A stretch of DNA of 64,000 nt from contig NZ_BMUC01000001.1 in assembly GCF_014649995.1 (NCBI RefSeq), positions 474,313 through 538,312 on the forward strand, written 5' to 3'. The position numbers and the translations under genes are program-made. Numbering within the stretch: position 1 is the stretch's first letter; every line of letters begins with the position of its first letter. Origin of the DNA: Streptomyces griseoflavus. GTDB lineage: Bacteria; Actinomycetota; Actinomycetes; Streptomycetales; Streptomycetaceae. Below are positions 57,709 through 64,000 of this stretch, piece after piece. Below the pieces are notes generated by a model that did no database searches, had not been told where the DNA came from, and saw only the letters and a program-made list of their open reading frames with translations.

Positions 57709-58923
57709 ATGAGCACGGCACAGTCACCGCAACCCGAAGACACGGTCGGCCCGCCGGTCACCGTGGGCGCCTCCGACCGGCCGGACGGCCGCAGGCCACC
57801 CGGCAGGCCGTTACCGCCCCGCACCGCGCACACCCCGGAGCGGCCACCGGACGACACCGCGACGGGCATCCCGGACCGGGACGCCGGAGCCGGTCCGTGG
57901 CCCCGCACACTGCTGGCCGGCCTCGTCGCCGGTCTGCTCGCCTGGGGCGTCGCCGCGTTACTGAGCCCGGAGGACGGTACGACGCGGCAGCTCGGCGCCG
58001 CCGCCCTGTGCGCCGTCGCCGCGGTCGCCGCCCGGCACCTCCTCCTCGGCACGGACCGCACGGCGGAGGCACGGGCCCGGCGGGCCGAGCACCTGCTCGC
58101 CGAGACCGCCGCCACCGTACGGGACGGACTGCGGCGCTACGACGACGAACTGCAGAGCGGCCTGACCCGGCACACCGAGGACATGAAGGAGCTCGTCGAG
58201 ACCCGCCTGGTGGCCCCGGCGCGCCCCGCCGAGCCGCATCCCGGGCCGGCACCGGAGTGGGTGCGTGTCGAGTCCGTGCCGGACCTGGCCACCAGCTTCG
58301 CCGAGGCCCTGTCGCCGGGTCTGCCGATCCTGTCCACCTTCGTCCGCCTGGAGATGCAGCGGGTGATCGGGCAGATGACGGATCTCAGCACCCTCATCGC
58401 GGAATGCCCCGGCGAGAACCACGACTGGCTGCTCACCCTCACCCGGGCCGCGGAGCACTCCATCTGCGCCACCAGCACCTCCGTCGACCGCGAGTTCTGG
58501 AACAGCGAACCCGCCAGCCGTTACCTGCACGCCCAGCGGGAGGCGATCGAGCACGGGGTCCCGGTGCGGCGGCTGTTCCTGCTGGAGAGCGCGCGGGAGC
58601 TGGACGACCGGCTGCTGCGGCTCTGCGAGGAGCAGCAGGTCCTGCACATCGAGGTGCGCGTGGCCGTCCTGCCGGAACTGCCGCCGCACCTGCTGCGGGG
58701 CACGACCAACGACTTCATCGTCTACGACGAGACGGTCTCCTTCGAGATCGACCAGGACCTGCGCGACGTCAACATCAGGACCCGGCTCATCGCCCGCCAC
58801 GACCACGTCCAGGACCGCATGAAACGGTTCCGGGAGCTCTGGGACGCCGGCATGAGCCTGCGTGAACTGGAGGTGCGGGTCGACGACGAGGAGGACGGCA
58901 CCTGGATGGTCGACCGGGCCTGA
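57709..58923 (+). CDS. Membrane-anchored protein with C-terminal domain of unknown function
   Basis: 404 residues from the ATG at 57709, seven bases after GGGGGGAG. The order is: a Pro-rich N-terminal 60 residues, two hydrophobic helices (about 62-85 LLAGLVAGLLAWGVAALL and 95-112 LCAVAAVAARHLLLG), a helical/coiled-coil segment with RTAEARARRAEHLLAETA and a C-terminal alpha/beta domain. That domain reads CATSTSVDREFWNS ... RYLHAQREAIEHGVPVRRLFLLES ... FIVYDETVSFEI, resembling the phospholipase-D fold but without HKD residues. Codons 35 and 84 are TTA. It follows the SCO2521 gene and may belong with it. Confidence 0.82.
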   Translation: MSTAQSPQPEDTVGPPVTVGASDRPDGRRPPGRPLPPRTAHTPERPPDDTATGIPDRDAGAGPWPRTLLAGLVAGLLAWGVAALLSPEDGTTRQLGAAALCAVAAVAARHLLLGTDRTAEARARRAEHLLAETAATVRDGLRRYDDELQSGLTRHTEDMKELVETRLVAPARPAEPHPGPAPEWVRVESVPDLATSFAEALSPGLPILSTFVRLEMQRVIGQMTDLSTLIAECPGENHDWLLTLTRAAEHSICATSTSVDREFWNSEPASRYLHAQREAIEHGVPVRRLFLLESARELDDRLLRLCEEQQVLHIEVRVAVLPELPPHLLRGTTNDFIVYDETVSFEIDQDLRDVNIRTRLIARHDHVQDRMKRFRELWDAGMSLRELEVRVDDEEDGTWMVDRA

Positions 58924-58944
58924 CGGCGGGGGCCGCCGGGCGGT

Positions 58945-59265
58945 TCACAGGGTGTGGTGCAGCCAGCGCTGGATGGTGGTGTTGATGCTGCCGGACAGGG
59001 CGCTCAGGCTCTCGATGGCCTCGCGGTCCTCGGGGCGGGGCGGGATGCCGGCGGCGGTCAGGGCGGCGTGCAGCTCCAGCCGGCGGCGGTCGCGCGGGTC
59101 GATCGCGGTGTCGAGGCGCTGGGACGGGTTCGGCGGGGCCAGCAGGTAGTCGCCCTCGTGCGCTCCGGCGGGCGCGGGCCACCAGGGGGCGGCCGAGTCG
59201 TCCGTGAGGGCGCCGGGGTCGGTGAAGGCGTGGTGCGGGCCGTACTCGAAAGCGGTCGCGGTCAT
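58945..59265 (-). CDS. Small protein of unknown function
   Basis: 106 residues from the ATG at 59263-59265, seven bases after GAGGAG. N-terminal MTATAFEYGPHHAFTDPGALTDDSAAPWWPAPAGAHEGDYLLAPPNP looks disordered. The C-terminal half is helical (DPRDRRRLELHAALTAAGIPPRPEDREAIESLSALSGSINTTIQRWLHHTL). No family recognised. It is divergent from the ArsR-type regulator and could be under its control. Confidence 0.72.
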   Translation of the reverse strand: MTATAFEYGPHHAFTDPGALTDDSAAPWWPAPAGAHEGDYLLAPPNPSQRLDTAIDPRDRRRLELHAALTAAGIPPRPEDREAIESLSALSGSINTTIQRWLHHTL

Positions 59266-59407
59266 GGCCGGTCTCCTCACCAAGGGGTGTCGGTTCTGCT
59301 GGACAGGAGCGCGGCTGGGGGAGAACCGGTTGCGCCGGAGCGGAAACGTCACGCCAACGGCGTCATCGGCAGCTCATCGGCTTGCAGAGAAGTGGTTGCA
59401 TAGATTC

Positions 59408-59431
59408 CGTTGCAGAGGTTTCTTTGCAACG
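59408..59431. promoter_or_regulatory. Operator-like inverted repeat in the promoter of the ArsR-type regulator
   Basis: CGTTGCA (59408-59414) and TGCAACG (59425-59431) form a perfect 7-bp inverted repeat with ten bases between. It overlaps a -35 like TTGCAG (59410-59415); the -10 would be TACCTT (59434-59439, 18-base spacer), placing transcription at about the ATG 59446. Additional TTGCA words lie just upstream. Autoregulation is likely. Confidence 0.65.
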
Positions 59432-59445
59432 CTACCTTTGTATCC

Positions 59446-60039
59446 ATGGACGAGCCCACTGACCCGCAGGATCTCAGGATCCACAGTCTCGACGCCCGCT
59501 CGCTGCGCGGCCTGGCGCATCCCCTGCGTATGGAGCTGCTGAGGGCGTTGCGGCGCGACGGTCCGGCCACCGCCTCCCAACTGGCCGCCAAGCTGGGCGA
59601 GTCCAGCGGAGCCACCAGCTATCACCTGCGCCGGCTCGCGGCCCACGGGTTCGTGGAGGACGCACCGGAGCACGGCAAGGGGCGGGAGCGGTGGTGGAAG
59701 GCGGTGCACGAAGGGGTGCGCTTCGACGACGCCCTGCTCATGGACCGGGACCCGGAGGTCCGTGGAGCCGCCGACCTGTTCCTGCACGAGGTCGCGAACA
59801 ACCACACCAGCGAGATCGCGACCTGGCTCGGCACCCGCGGCGACTGGTCCGAGGCCTGGCGCCGCGCGTCGGACACGAGCGACTGGACCCTGCGGCTGAC
59901 ACCGGAACTCGCCGAGGAACTCGTCCACACGATGCACGAACTGCTGGAGAGTTACCGCGCGAAGGAACCCGGTGGCGGTGCCCCGGACGCCGAGCGCGTG
60001 CGCGTCCACACCCACGTCTTCCCCGTCCACACGGACTGA
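59446..60039 (+). CDS. ArsR-type helix-turn-helix transcriptional regulator
   Basis: 197 residues from the ATG at 59446; no ribosome binding site and a -10 seven bases upstream, so probably leaderless. Winged helix at about 10-95: SLRGLAHPLRMELLRALRRDGPATASQLAAKLGESSGATSYHLRRLAAHGFVED. No metal-binding CxC. The C-terminal part is helical and carries an Asp/His-containing end (VHTHVFPVHTD). In Streptomyces such regulators often control a neighbouring transporter; here the only divergent gene is the small protein at 58945. The effector is unknown. Confidence 0.88.
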   Translation: MDEPTDPQDLRIHSLDARSLRGLAHPLRMELLRALRRDGPATASQLAAKLGESSGATSYHLRRLAAHGFVEDAPEHGKGRERWWKAVHEGVRFDDALLMDRDPEVRGAADLFLHEVANNHTSEIATWLGTRGDWSEAWRRASDTSDWTLRLTPELAEELVHTMHELLESYRAKEPGGGAPDAERVRVHTHVFPVHTD

Positions 60040-60050
60040 GAGGTTGCCCG

Positions 60051-60254
60051 ATGCATCCGCAGACGCACCCGGAGATCCATCTCGCCCTGCACCGCGTCCG
60101 CGCCGCCGGCCTCCACGCGGAGGCGGACGCGTACCGCCTCGCCGCCTCGGCGGGGCGCCCCCGGCGCCTCCGCGCCCGCCTCGGCCGGACCCTGGTCGAC
60201 GTCGGTCTGCGCCTGGCCGCCGCCGCTCCCGGGCCGACGGCCCTCGCCCGCTAG
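60051..60254 (+). CDS. Small basic protein, function unknown
   Basis: 67 residues, ATG at 60051 behind AGAGG. It is Ala/Arg-rich and helical (HPEIHLALHRVRAAGLHAEADAYRLAASA ... RPRRLRARLGRTLVDVGLRLAAAAP). Twelve bases after the regulator stop, so it is likely co-transcribed. Its TAG shares the CTAG at 60251-60254 with the stop of the convergent hydrolase gene. The amphipathic helical end suggests membrane or nucleic-acid contact, but that is a guess. Confidence 0.65.
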   Translation: MHPQTHPEIHLALHRVRAAGLHAEADAYRLAASAGRPRRLRARLGRTLVDVGLRLAAAAPGPTALAR

Positions 60255-61756
60255 CGGCAGTACAGGTCCCGGCCCGGGCGCTCGCCGGTGGAGAGGAAGC
60301 GGGTGACCGCTCGGTCACCGCAGGGGTTCCCTTCGGCGAGGTAGGCGTTGTGACCGGTGGAGTTCACCGTGATCATGACCGCACGGCCGCCGAACGCCTC
60401 ACGGAGCTTCAGCGCGCCGCTGAGGGGCGTGGCCACGTCCCGTTCGTTCTGGACGAGGAGGACGGTGGACGGTCCCTGGCCGGTGATCCGCGTCGGGGCC
60501 TCGCGGGGCGGGTGGGGCCAGGCGGCGCACGGCAGCGCGTTGCGGGGCATGCCGGCGGTGAGCGGGTGCGTGGCCCGGCTCTCGGCGACGCCCTGTGCGT
60601 ACTCGGCGGCCGACTTGGGCCAGGACACGTCGTTGCACAGCGTCCCGATGCCGACGGCGGTCACGTTCTGCAGGACCGCATCCGGCGGGGTGGCCGGCGC
60701 CGGCGGTACGGTGCCCTGCCCGGCCGCCCGCATCACCTTCGCGAGGGCCGCGTAGCGGCGCGGCTGGTAGAGGCTGTCCAGCATGGTCTGGCGCAGCACG
60801 TTGCCGTTCAACTCACCGGGGTTGGCGCCGGGCCAGGGGATCGGCTCGCGGTCCAGCCGGGCGGCGAGCCGCAGGAACAGCGGACGCACCTCGGCGGCCG
60901 TCTCCGCCACCCGGTCCGGGTTTCCGGGCGCCGACGCCCACGCGGCGAAGTGCGGGAACACGTCCTCGACGCCTTGCTCGTGCCCGGCGAGCCAGGCCCG
61001 CGCCACCCGGGCCGGGTCGGGGTCGTCGTTGCTGTCCAGCACGATCCGGTCCGTCCGGTGCGGGAACATCTGGCTGTACACCGCTCCGACGTACGTTCCG
61101 TACGAGACCCCCCACGCGGAGATCTTCCGCTCACCCAGTGCGGCGCGGACGCGGTCGAGGTCGCGGGCGTTGTCGCGGGTGCTGAGGTGCCGGATCAGTT
61201 CGCCGCCGTCGCGCAGGCAGGCCTGCGCCATGCGCTCGGCGGTGGCCATGTTCTCGTCGATCGAACCGTCCGGGGCGGGCCAGGGGCGCAGCTTCGTCAG
61301 CGCCAGGTCGTCGTGTTCCAGTCCGCAGTCGACGGACGTGGACGGGGCGAGACCGCGCGGCGCGAACCCGATCAGGTCGTACCGGTCGCGGACCTTCCGC
61401 GGCAGCTTCTGCCCCTTGCCGGAGGGGTCACCGAGGCTGGAGCCACCGGGCCCGCCCGGGATGAGGAACAGCGCGCCGCGCCGCACCCGGCCGTCCTCGG
61501 CGGGGATCCGGGACAGCGCGAGGGAGATCTGCCTGCCGTCGGGGGCGGCGTGGTCCAGGGGGACCTGGAGGGTGGCGCACTGCTGACGGGGGTCGGCGGC
61601 ACCGGTGCCCTCGCAGGGGCCCCAGGCGAGCGGTGGCCGGAGCTCGTCACCGGTGGCGGGACCGGGTACGGCTCCTGCGGCCAGGGGTGGGAGCAGGGCG
61701 ACGAGGAGGGCGACGGGGACGGCCGTCAGGGCGAGGTCGCGCAGGGTCGATGACAT
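60251..61756 (-). CDS. Secreted alpha/beta hydrolase, tripeptidyl aminopeptidase (S33)-like
   Basis: 501 residues from the ATG at 61754-61756. Signal peptide at 1-28 (LALTAVPVALLVALLPPLAAGA). Nucleophile Ser218 in WGVSYGTYVG, oxyanion LIPGGPGGSS, catalytic Asp in LLVQNERDVATP and His in NSTGHNAYLAEGNPCGD, the C-terminal TAP-like domain. This family (Streptomyces SlpD/E, tripeptidyl aminopeptidase) cleaves peptides from the N-terminus outside the cell. CxxC pairs fit disulphides of an exported enzyme. Confidence 0.92.
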   Translation of the reverse strand: MSSTLRDLALTAVPVALLVALLPPLAAGAVPGPATGDELRPPLAWGPCEGTGAADPRQQCATLQVPLDHAAPDGRQISLALSRIPAEDGRVRRGALFLIPGGPGGSSLGDPSGKGQKLPRKVRDRYDLIGFAPRGLAPSTSVDCGLEHDDLALTKLRPWPAPDGSIDENMATAERMAQACLRDGGELIRHLSTRDNARDLDRVRAALGERKISAWGVSYGTYVGAVYSQMFPHRTDRIVLDSNDDPDPARVARAWLAGHEQGVEDVFPHFAAWASAPGNPDRVAETAAEVRPLFLRLAARLDREPIPWPGANPGELNGNVLRQTMLDSLYQPRRYAALAKVMRAAGQGTVPPAPATPPDAVLQNVTAVGIGTLCNDVSWPKSAAEYAQGVAESRATHPLTAGMPRNALPCAAWPHPPREAPTRITGQGPSTVLLVQNERDVATPLSGALKLREAFGGRAVMITVNSTGHNAYLAEGNPCGDRAVTRFLSTGERPGRDLYCR

Positions 61757-61822
61757 GCCTACGAGCGTCCCGGCGTCGCGCCGATGTCCCCATCCGGGCA
61801 ACTGCCCTGTTCCTCCGGTGGT

Positions 61823-62065
61823 TTACCCCCGGGTGGACCGGGGGCGCACCCCTCGGCCGGGGCGCGGAGCCATGACGCCGGCGGAGAGGAACGCCGTCCA
61901 GGCGGCCGACCCGACGACGATCACCGGCCCGCCGGCGTCCAGCTTGCTGTCCCGGACGGGAACGACACCGGGGACTCCGTCGGCGACTTCGAGGCACTCG
62001 CCTCCGTTGCCGTCGCTGTAGGTGCTCTTGCGCCAGCTTGCGTTACTCAGTTCGTACTCACGCAT
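61823..62065 (-). CDS. DUF397 protein (partner of XRE regulator)
   Basis: 80 residues, ATG at 62063-62065, overlapping the end of the XRE gene by 19 bases. Standard DUF397: LSNASWRKSTYSDGNGGECLEVAD with VPVRDSK and the AWTAF end, here with an additional Arg/Pro-rich tail. DUF397 proteins form pairs with the XRE-DUF5753 regulators in Streptomyces. Some pairs influence development, and some behave like toxin-antitoxin. No specific target known. Confidence 0.93.
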   Translation of the reverse strand: MREYELSNASWRKSTYSDGNGGECLEVADGVPGVVPVRDSKLDAGGPVIVVGSAAWTAFLSAGVMAPRPGRGVRPRSTRG

Positions 62066-62880
62066 CGTCTGAAGTCCTCCGCTGCCGACTCGATCAGGGC
62101 CAGCGATGCTTCCGGCGGAAGCGCGGCGGCCCTGATCAGATCGTATGTCGAGGTCGCACGCTTCACCACGGCCGGATCGTCCAGCAAATTGCCCGAATAC
62201 ACTGCTTCTGTATAGGCCGTGGGTGGCGCGTCGTCGAACTCCATCAGCCGCAGCGTTCCGTTCATGACCGCGTATGCGCCGACCTTGTACGGCAGCACCT
62301 GCACCACCACCGTCCGCTCCCGTGTGAGCGCCGCCACGTGCTCCAGTTGCCGTGCCATGCCGATGAGTCCACCGACCGGGATACGCAGTACGTGCTCGTG
62401 GAGAACCACCCAGTAGGTGGGCCGTTTCGCGTCCTTGAGGAGAAGTTGGCGCTCCATTCGGCCCGACACCTTGTTCTCGATGTGCTCGTCCGACGCGAAG
62501 GGGTTCATCGCCAGAGTGACTGACCTCGCGTACTCCGGCGTCTGCAGCAGTCCCGGAACCAGCGCGGGCGCGAAGTCGCAGATCTTGGTCGCCTGCGCTT
62601 CCAACTCCGCCGCCTTCGCGAAGTATTCCGCGTACCGGCGGTCGTCGATCAGCTTCCTGCACAGCCGCTCGAAAATACCGTCGGTTTGCAGGGTCTCGTC
62701 GATGCGCTGGGCCACGTCCCATTGGGGTTTTCGGATGGCCTGTTCGAACTGGCCGATGTAGCCGCCGGAGACGAACACCCGTGTCCCCAGTTCCACCTGC
62801 GTGAACCCGGCGTCCTCGCGGCGCCGCTTCAGCTCCGCGCCGAAGAACTCCCACGCCGCCTGGCGAGAACCGTTGGCCAT
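62047..62880 (-). CDS. XRE-family regulator with DUF5753
   Basis: 277 residues from the ATG at 62878-62880, seven bases after AAAGGGG. Helix-turn-helix at about 14-65 (FFGAELKRRREDAGFTQVELGTRVFVSGGYIGQFE) and a DUF5753 region at about 90-265 with PALVPGLLQTPEYARS, the family's hallmark. It forms a pair with DUF397 downstream. The 115-base gap to the divergent small genes must hold both promoters. Confidence 0.95.
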   Translation of the reverse strand: MANGSRQAAWEFFGAELKRRREDAGFTQVELGTRVFVSGGYIGQFEQAIRKPQWDVAQRIDETLQTDGIFERLCRKLIDDRRYAEYFAKAAELEAQATKICDFAPALVPGLLQTPEYARSVTLAMNPFASDEHIENKVSGRMERQLLLKDAKRPTYWVVLHEHVLRIPVGGLIGMARQLEHVAALTRERTVVVQVLPYKVGAYAVMNGTLRLMEFDDAPPTAYTEAVYSGNLLDDPAVVKRATSTYDLIRAAALPPEASLALIESAAEDFRRCVSTN

Positions 62881-62995
62881 TGTTAACCCCTTTGTGCAGC
62901 CCCGCATTTGTAGGGCGTGAACCCCTTCCGAGTGTAAGCACGCAGCGTCACTCTTGAGATACGAAGAGTGAAGGTCGATGGGAAAGGGAATCAGC

Positions 62996-63205
62996 GTGAC
63001 GGCACGACATGCGGCGCACTGCGTCGAGGAAGCGGAGGAAGTGGTGAAGGAATTGCGGGCGGCACTCGCGAAGGCCGGAATTTCCCTGCCGTCACTGGGT
63101 CTCGACCCGGTGAGTCTTGCGCGGGAGGCGCCCTGTCCGCTCGTCGAATTGGGGCGGTGTTCCGTCGAGACCGCGCGGAGGATCGCGGCGGCGGTGTCGC
63201 GGTGA
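62996..63205 (+). CDS. Small protein linked to XRE-DUF397 locus
   Basis: 69 residues from the GTG at 62996, seven bases after AAAGGG (the ATG at 62978 is weaker). Helical, Ala/Glu-rich: VTARHAAHCVEEAEEVVKELRAALAKAGISLPSLGLDP, then a conserved LVELGRCSVETARRIAAAV. Similar small proteins are common beside XRE-DUF397 genes in streptomycetes. GTGA overlap with the next gene. Function unknown. Confidence 0.8.
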   Translation: MTARHAAHCVEEAEEVVKELRAALAKAGISLPSLGLDPVSLAREAPCPLVELGRCSVETARRIAAAVSR

Positions 63206-63417
63206 AGCCGCCCGTGGGTGCGCATGTCGTGGACACCGGGACCGAGCGGATCGGCATCGTCATGGGGTACGAGGGCCCCTACGTCCAGCTGAGACCGTAC
63301 GGCGGCGGCCGGGAGTGGGACGCCGATCCCGGCGTCGTGCGGCGCGCGACCCCGGCCGAGCGGCTGCGCGCGGCGACCGCCTACGTCAACGCGCGCAGCC
63401 GGGGGGAGCTGTCCTGA
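63202..63417 (+). CDS. Small beta-barrel-like protein linked to XRE-DUF397 locus
   Basis: 71 residues, GTG at 63202 inside the preceding stop. VGAHVVDTGTERIGIVMGYEGPYVQLRPYGGGREWDADPGVVRRAT suggests a short SH3-like barrel, followed by a helix ending NARSRGELS. Paired with the preceding gene in the same order in many Streptomyces genomes, to my recollection. No function known. Confidence 0.8.
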   Translation: MKPPVGAHVVDTGTERIGIVMGYEGPYVQLRPYGGGREWDADPGVVRRATPAERLRAATAYVNARSRGELS

Positions 63418-63423
63418 CGCGGG

Positions 63424-64000
63424 TCACAGCGGCCAGTTGCGCAGGGCTGCGTCGGCCATCTCCTGGAGCTCGTCGCGGCCGACACCGCCGGCGGCCTGGA
63501 CGGCGATGCCGAAGGCGAGGGTGGTGACGTAGCGGGACAGCAGTCCGGGGTCCGTCTCCGGCGGCAGTTCGCCCTCGTCGACGGCTCGCCGGAACCGGTC
63601 CCGCAGGCGGACGCAGCCGTCGTTGCGCCAGGCGGCGAGGAGGTCGCGGACCGCCTGCGCGGAGTCACCGGTGGCCAGGGCGCCCTGGACGCCCAGGCAT
63701 CCCCGGGGGTGTGCCGGGCGGGTGGTGGTGCGGATGGTGCCCGCCAGGATCGCGGTGGCGGTGCGGTGCGCGGTCGGCTCGTCCAGGGCCCGGGCGAGGT
63801 AGGCGCTCGGGCCCTCGGTGTAGCGCTCCAGGGCCTTGCGGAACAGCTCCTCCTTGTTGCCGAAGGCCGCGTACATGCTGGTGGTGGAGATGCCCATCGC
63901 GCCGGTCAGGGTGGCCAGGCTGGCGCCTTCGTAGCCCTGTTCCCAGAAGACCAGCATGGCGCGTTCGAGGGCCTCGTCCGTGTCGAATCCCCGGGGTCGG
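63424..64000 (-). CDS. TetR-family transcriptional regulator (N-terminus outside window)
   Basis: Partial. About 192 residues are in the window, reading from GFDTDEALERAMLVFWEQGYEGASLATLTGAMGISTTSMYAAFGNKEELFRKALERY, a TetR helix-turn-helix missing only its first residues. It continues to an all-helical ligand/dimer domain with RGCLGVQGALATGDSAQAVRDLL, and ends at NWPL. Length of the full protein is about 200. The ligand and target are unknown. Confidence 0.92.
   Translation of the reverse strand, partial: RPRGFDTDEALERAMLVFWEQGYEGASLATLTGAMGISTTSMYAAFGNKEELFRKALERYTEGPSAYLARALDEPTAHRTATAILAGTIRTTTRPAHPRGCLGVQGALATGDSAQAVRDLLAAWRNDGCVRLRDRFRRAVDEGELPPETDPGLLSRYVTTLAFGIAVQAAGGVGRDELQEMADAALRNWPL

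Noticed and set aside
57709-58923. Active phospholipase D
   Set aside because: No HxKxxxxD motif occurs in the C-terminal domain, so only a resemblance of pattern can be claimed.

Overview
The window is a high-GC actinomycete chromosome segment, almost certainly Streptomyces. The evidence is the GC-rich third codon positions, many GTG starts, ATGA/GTGA stop-start overlaps, XRE-DUF397 modules, a CIRCE-controlled hrcA-dnaJ pair, a PhoH-YbeY-CNNM-Era operon and the order leuS ... comEA-comEC ... holA-rpsT-lepA ... hrcA-dnaJ ... era ... leuA, as in the core arm of Streptomyces chromosomes. TTA codons are absent from the housekeeping genes in which I looked for them and cluster in the accessory part. 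I found no rRNA, tRNA, CRISPR array, insertion sequence or phage gene.

Layout. Positions 1-9.7 kb: 3' end of leuS, a small membrane protein, a DegV protein, comEA-comEC, an arylamine N-acetyltransferase, a small acidic protein and holA. 9.7-10.5 kb: a non-coding stretch with a 22-bp tandem repeat and the rpsT terminator, then rpsT on the minus strand. 10.7-18.5 kb: lepA, a long-chain acyl-CoA synthetase, a SpoIIE-type phosphatase with an anti-sigma-type ATPase domain, and hemW. 18.6-20.2 kb: two minus-strand genes (DUF3097, MBL hydrolase). 20.3-30.8 kb: CIRCE-hrcA-dnaJ, nitronate monooxygenase-rsmE, a lipoprotein, a tricorn-type protease, a HIT protein, RNase Z and an adenosine/adenine deaminase. 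30.9-35.2 kb: an MFS exporter divergent from a glucarate-dehydratase-like enolase and a PfkB kinase. 35.3-40.1 kb: phoH-ybeY-CNNM-MmcQ-dead deaminase-era. 40.1-42.9 kb: GH1 glucosidase, emfourin-type inhibitor and protealysin-type M4 protease, all minus strand. 43.0-45.8 kb: leucine attenuator leader, leuA and a TerB-like gene.

45.9-58.9 kb is the accessory part. After a GNAT gene comes a 1436-residue caspase-STAND ATPase-WD40 protein (14 blades) followed 20 bp later by an alpha/beta hydrolase. This has the architecture of a bacterial NTP-dependent conflict (programmed-death) system. It carries a TTA codon three residues after the catalytic His, so bldA (tRNA-Leu UUA) control is expected. The next genes are the poorly understood Streptomyces set SCO2525 (methyltransferase), SCO2524, SCO2523 (P-loop protein without the canonical lysine), SCO2522 and SCO2521, then a membrane-anchored protein; two of these also contain TTA codons. 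I regard this block as the most promising place for an undescribed system.

58.9-64 kb: a small conserved protein, a leaderless ArsR-type regulator with an inverted-repeat operator, a secreted tripeptidyl-aminopeptidase-like hydrolase, an XRE-DUF397 pair with two divergent small proteins, and the C-terminal part of a TetR regulator running off the window.
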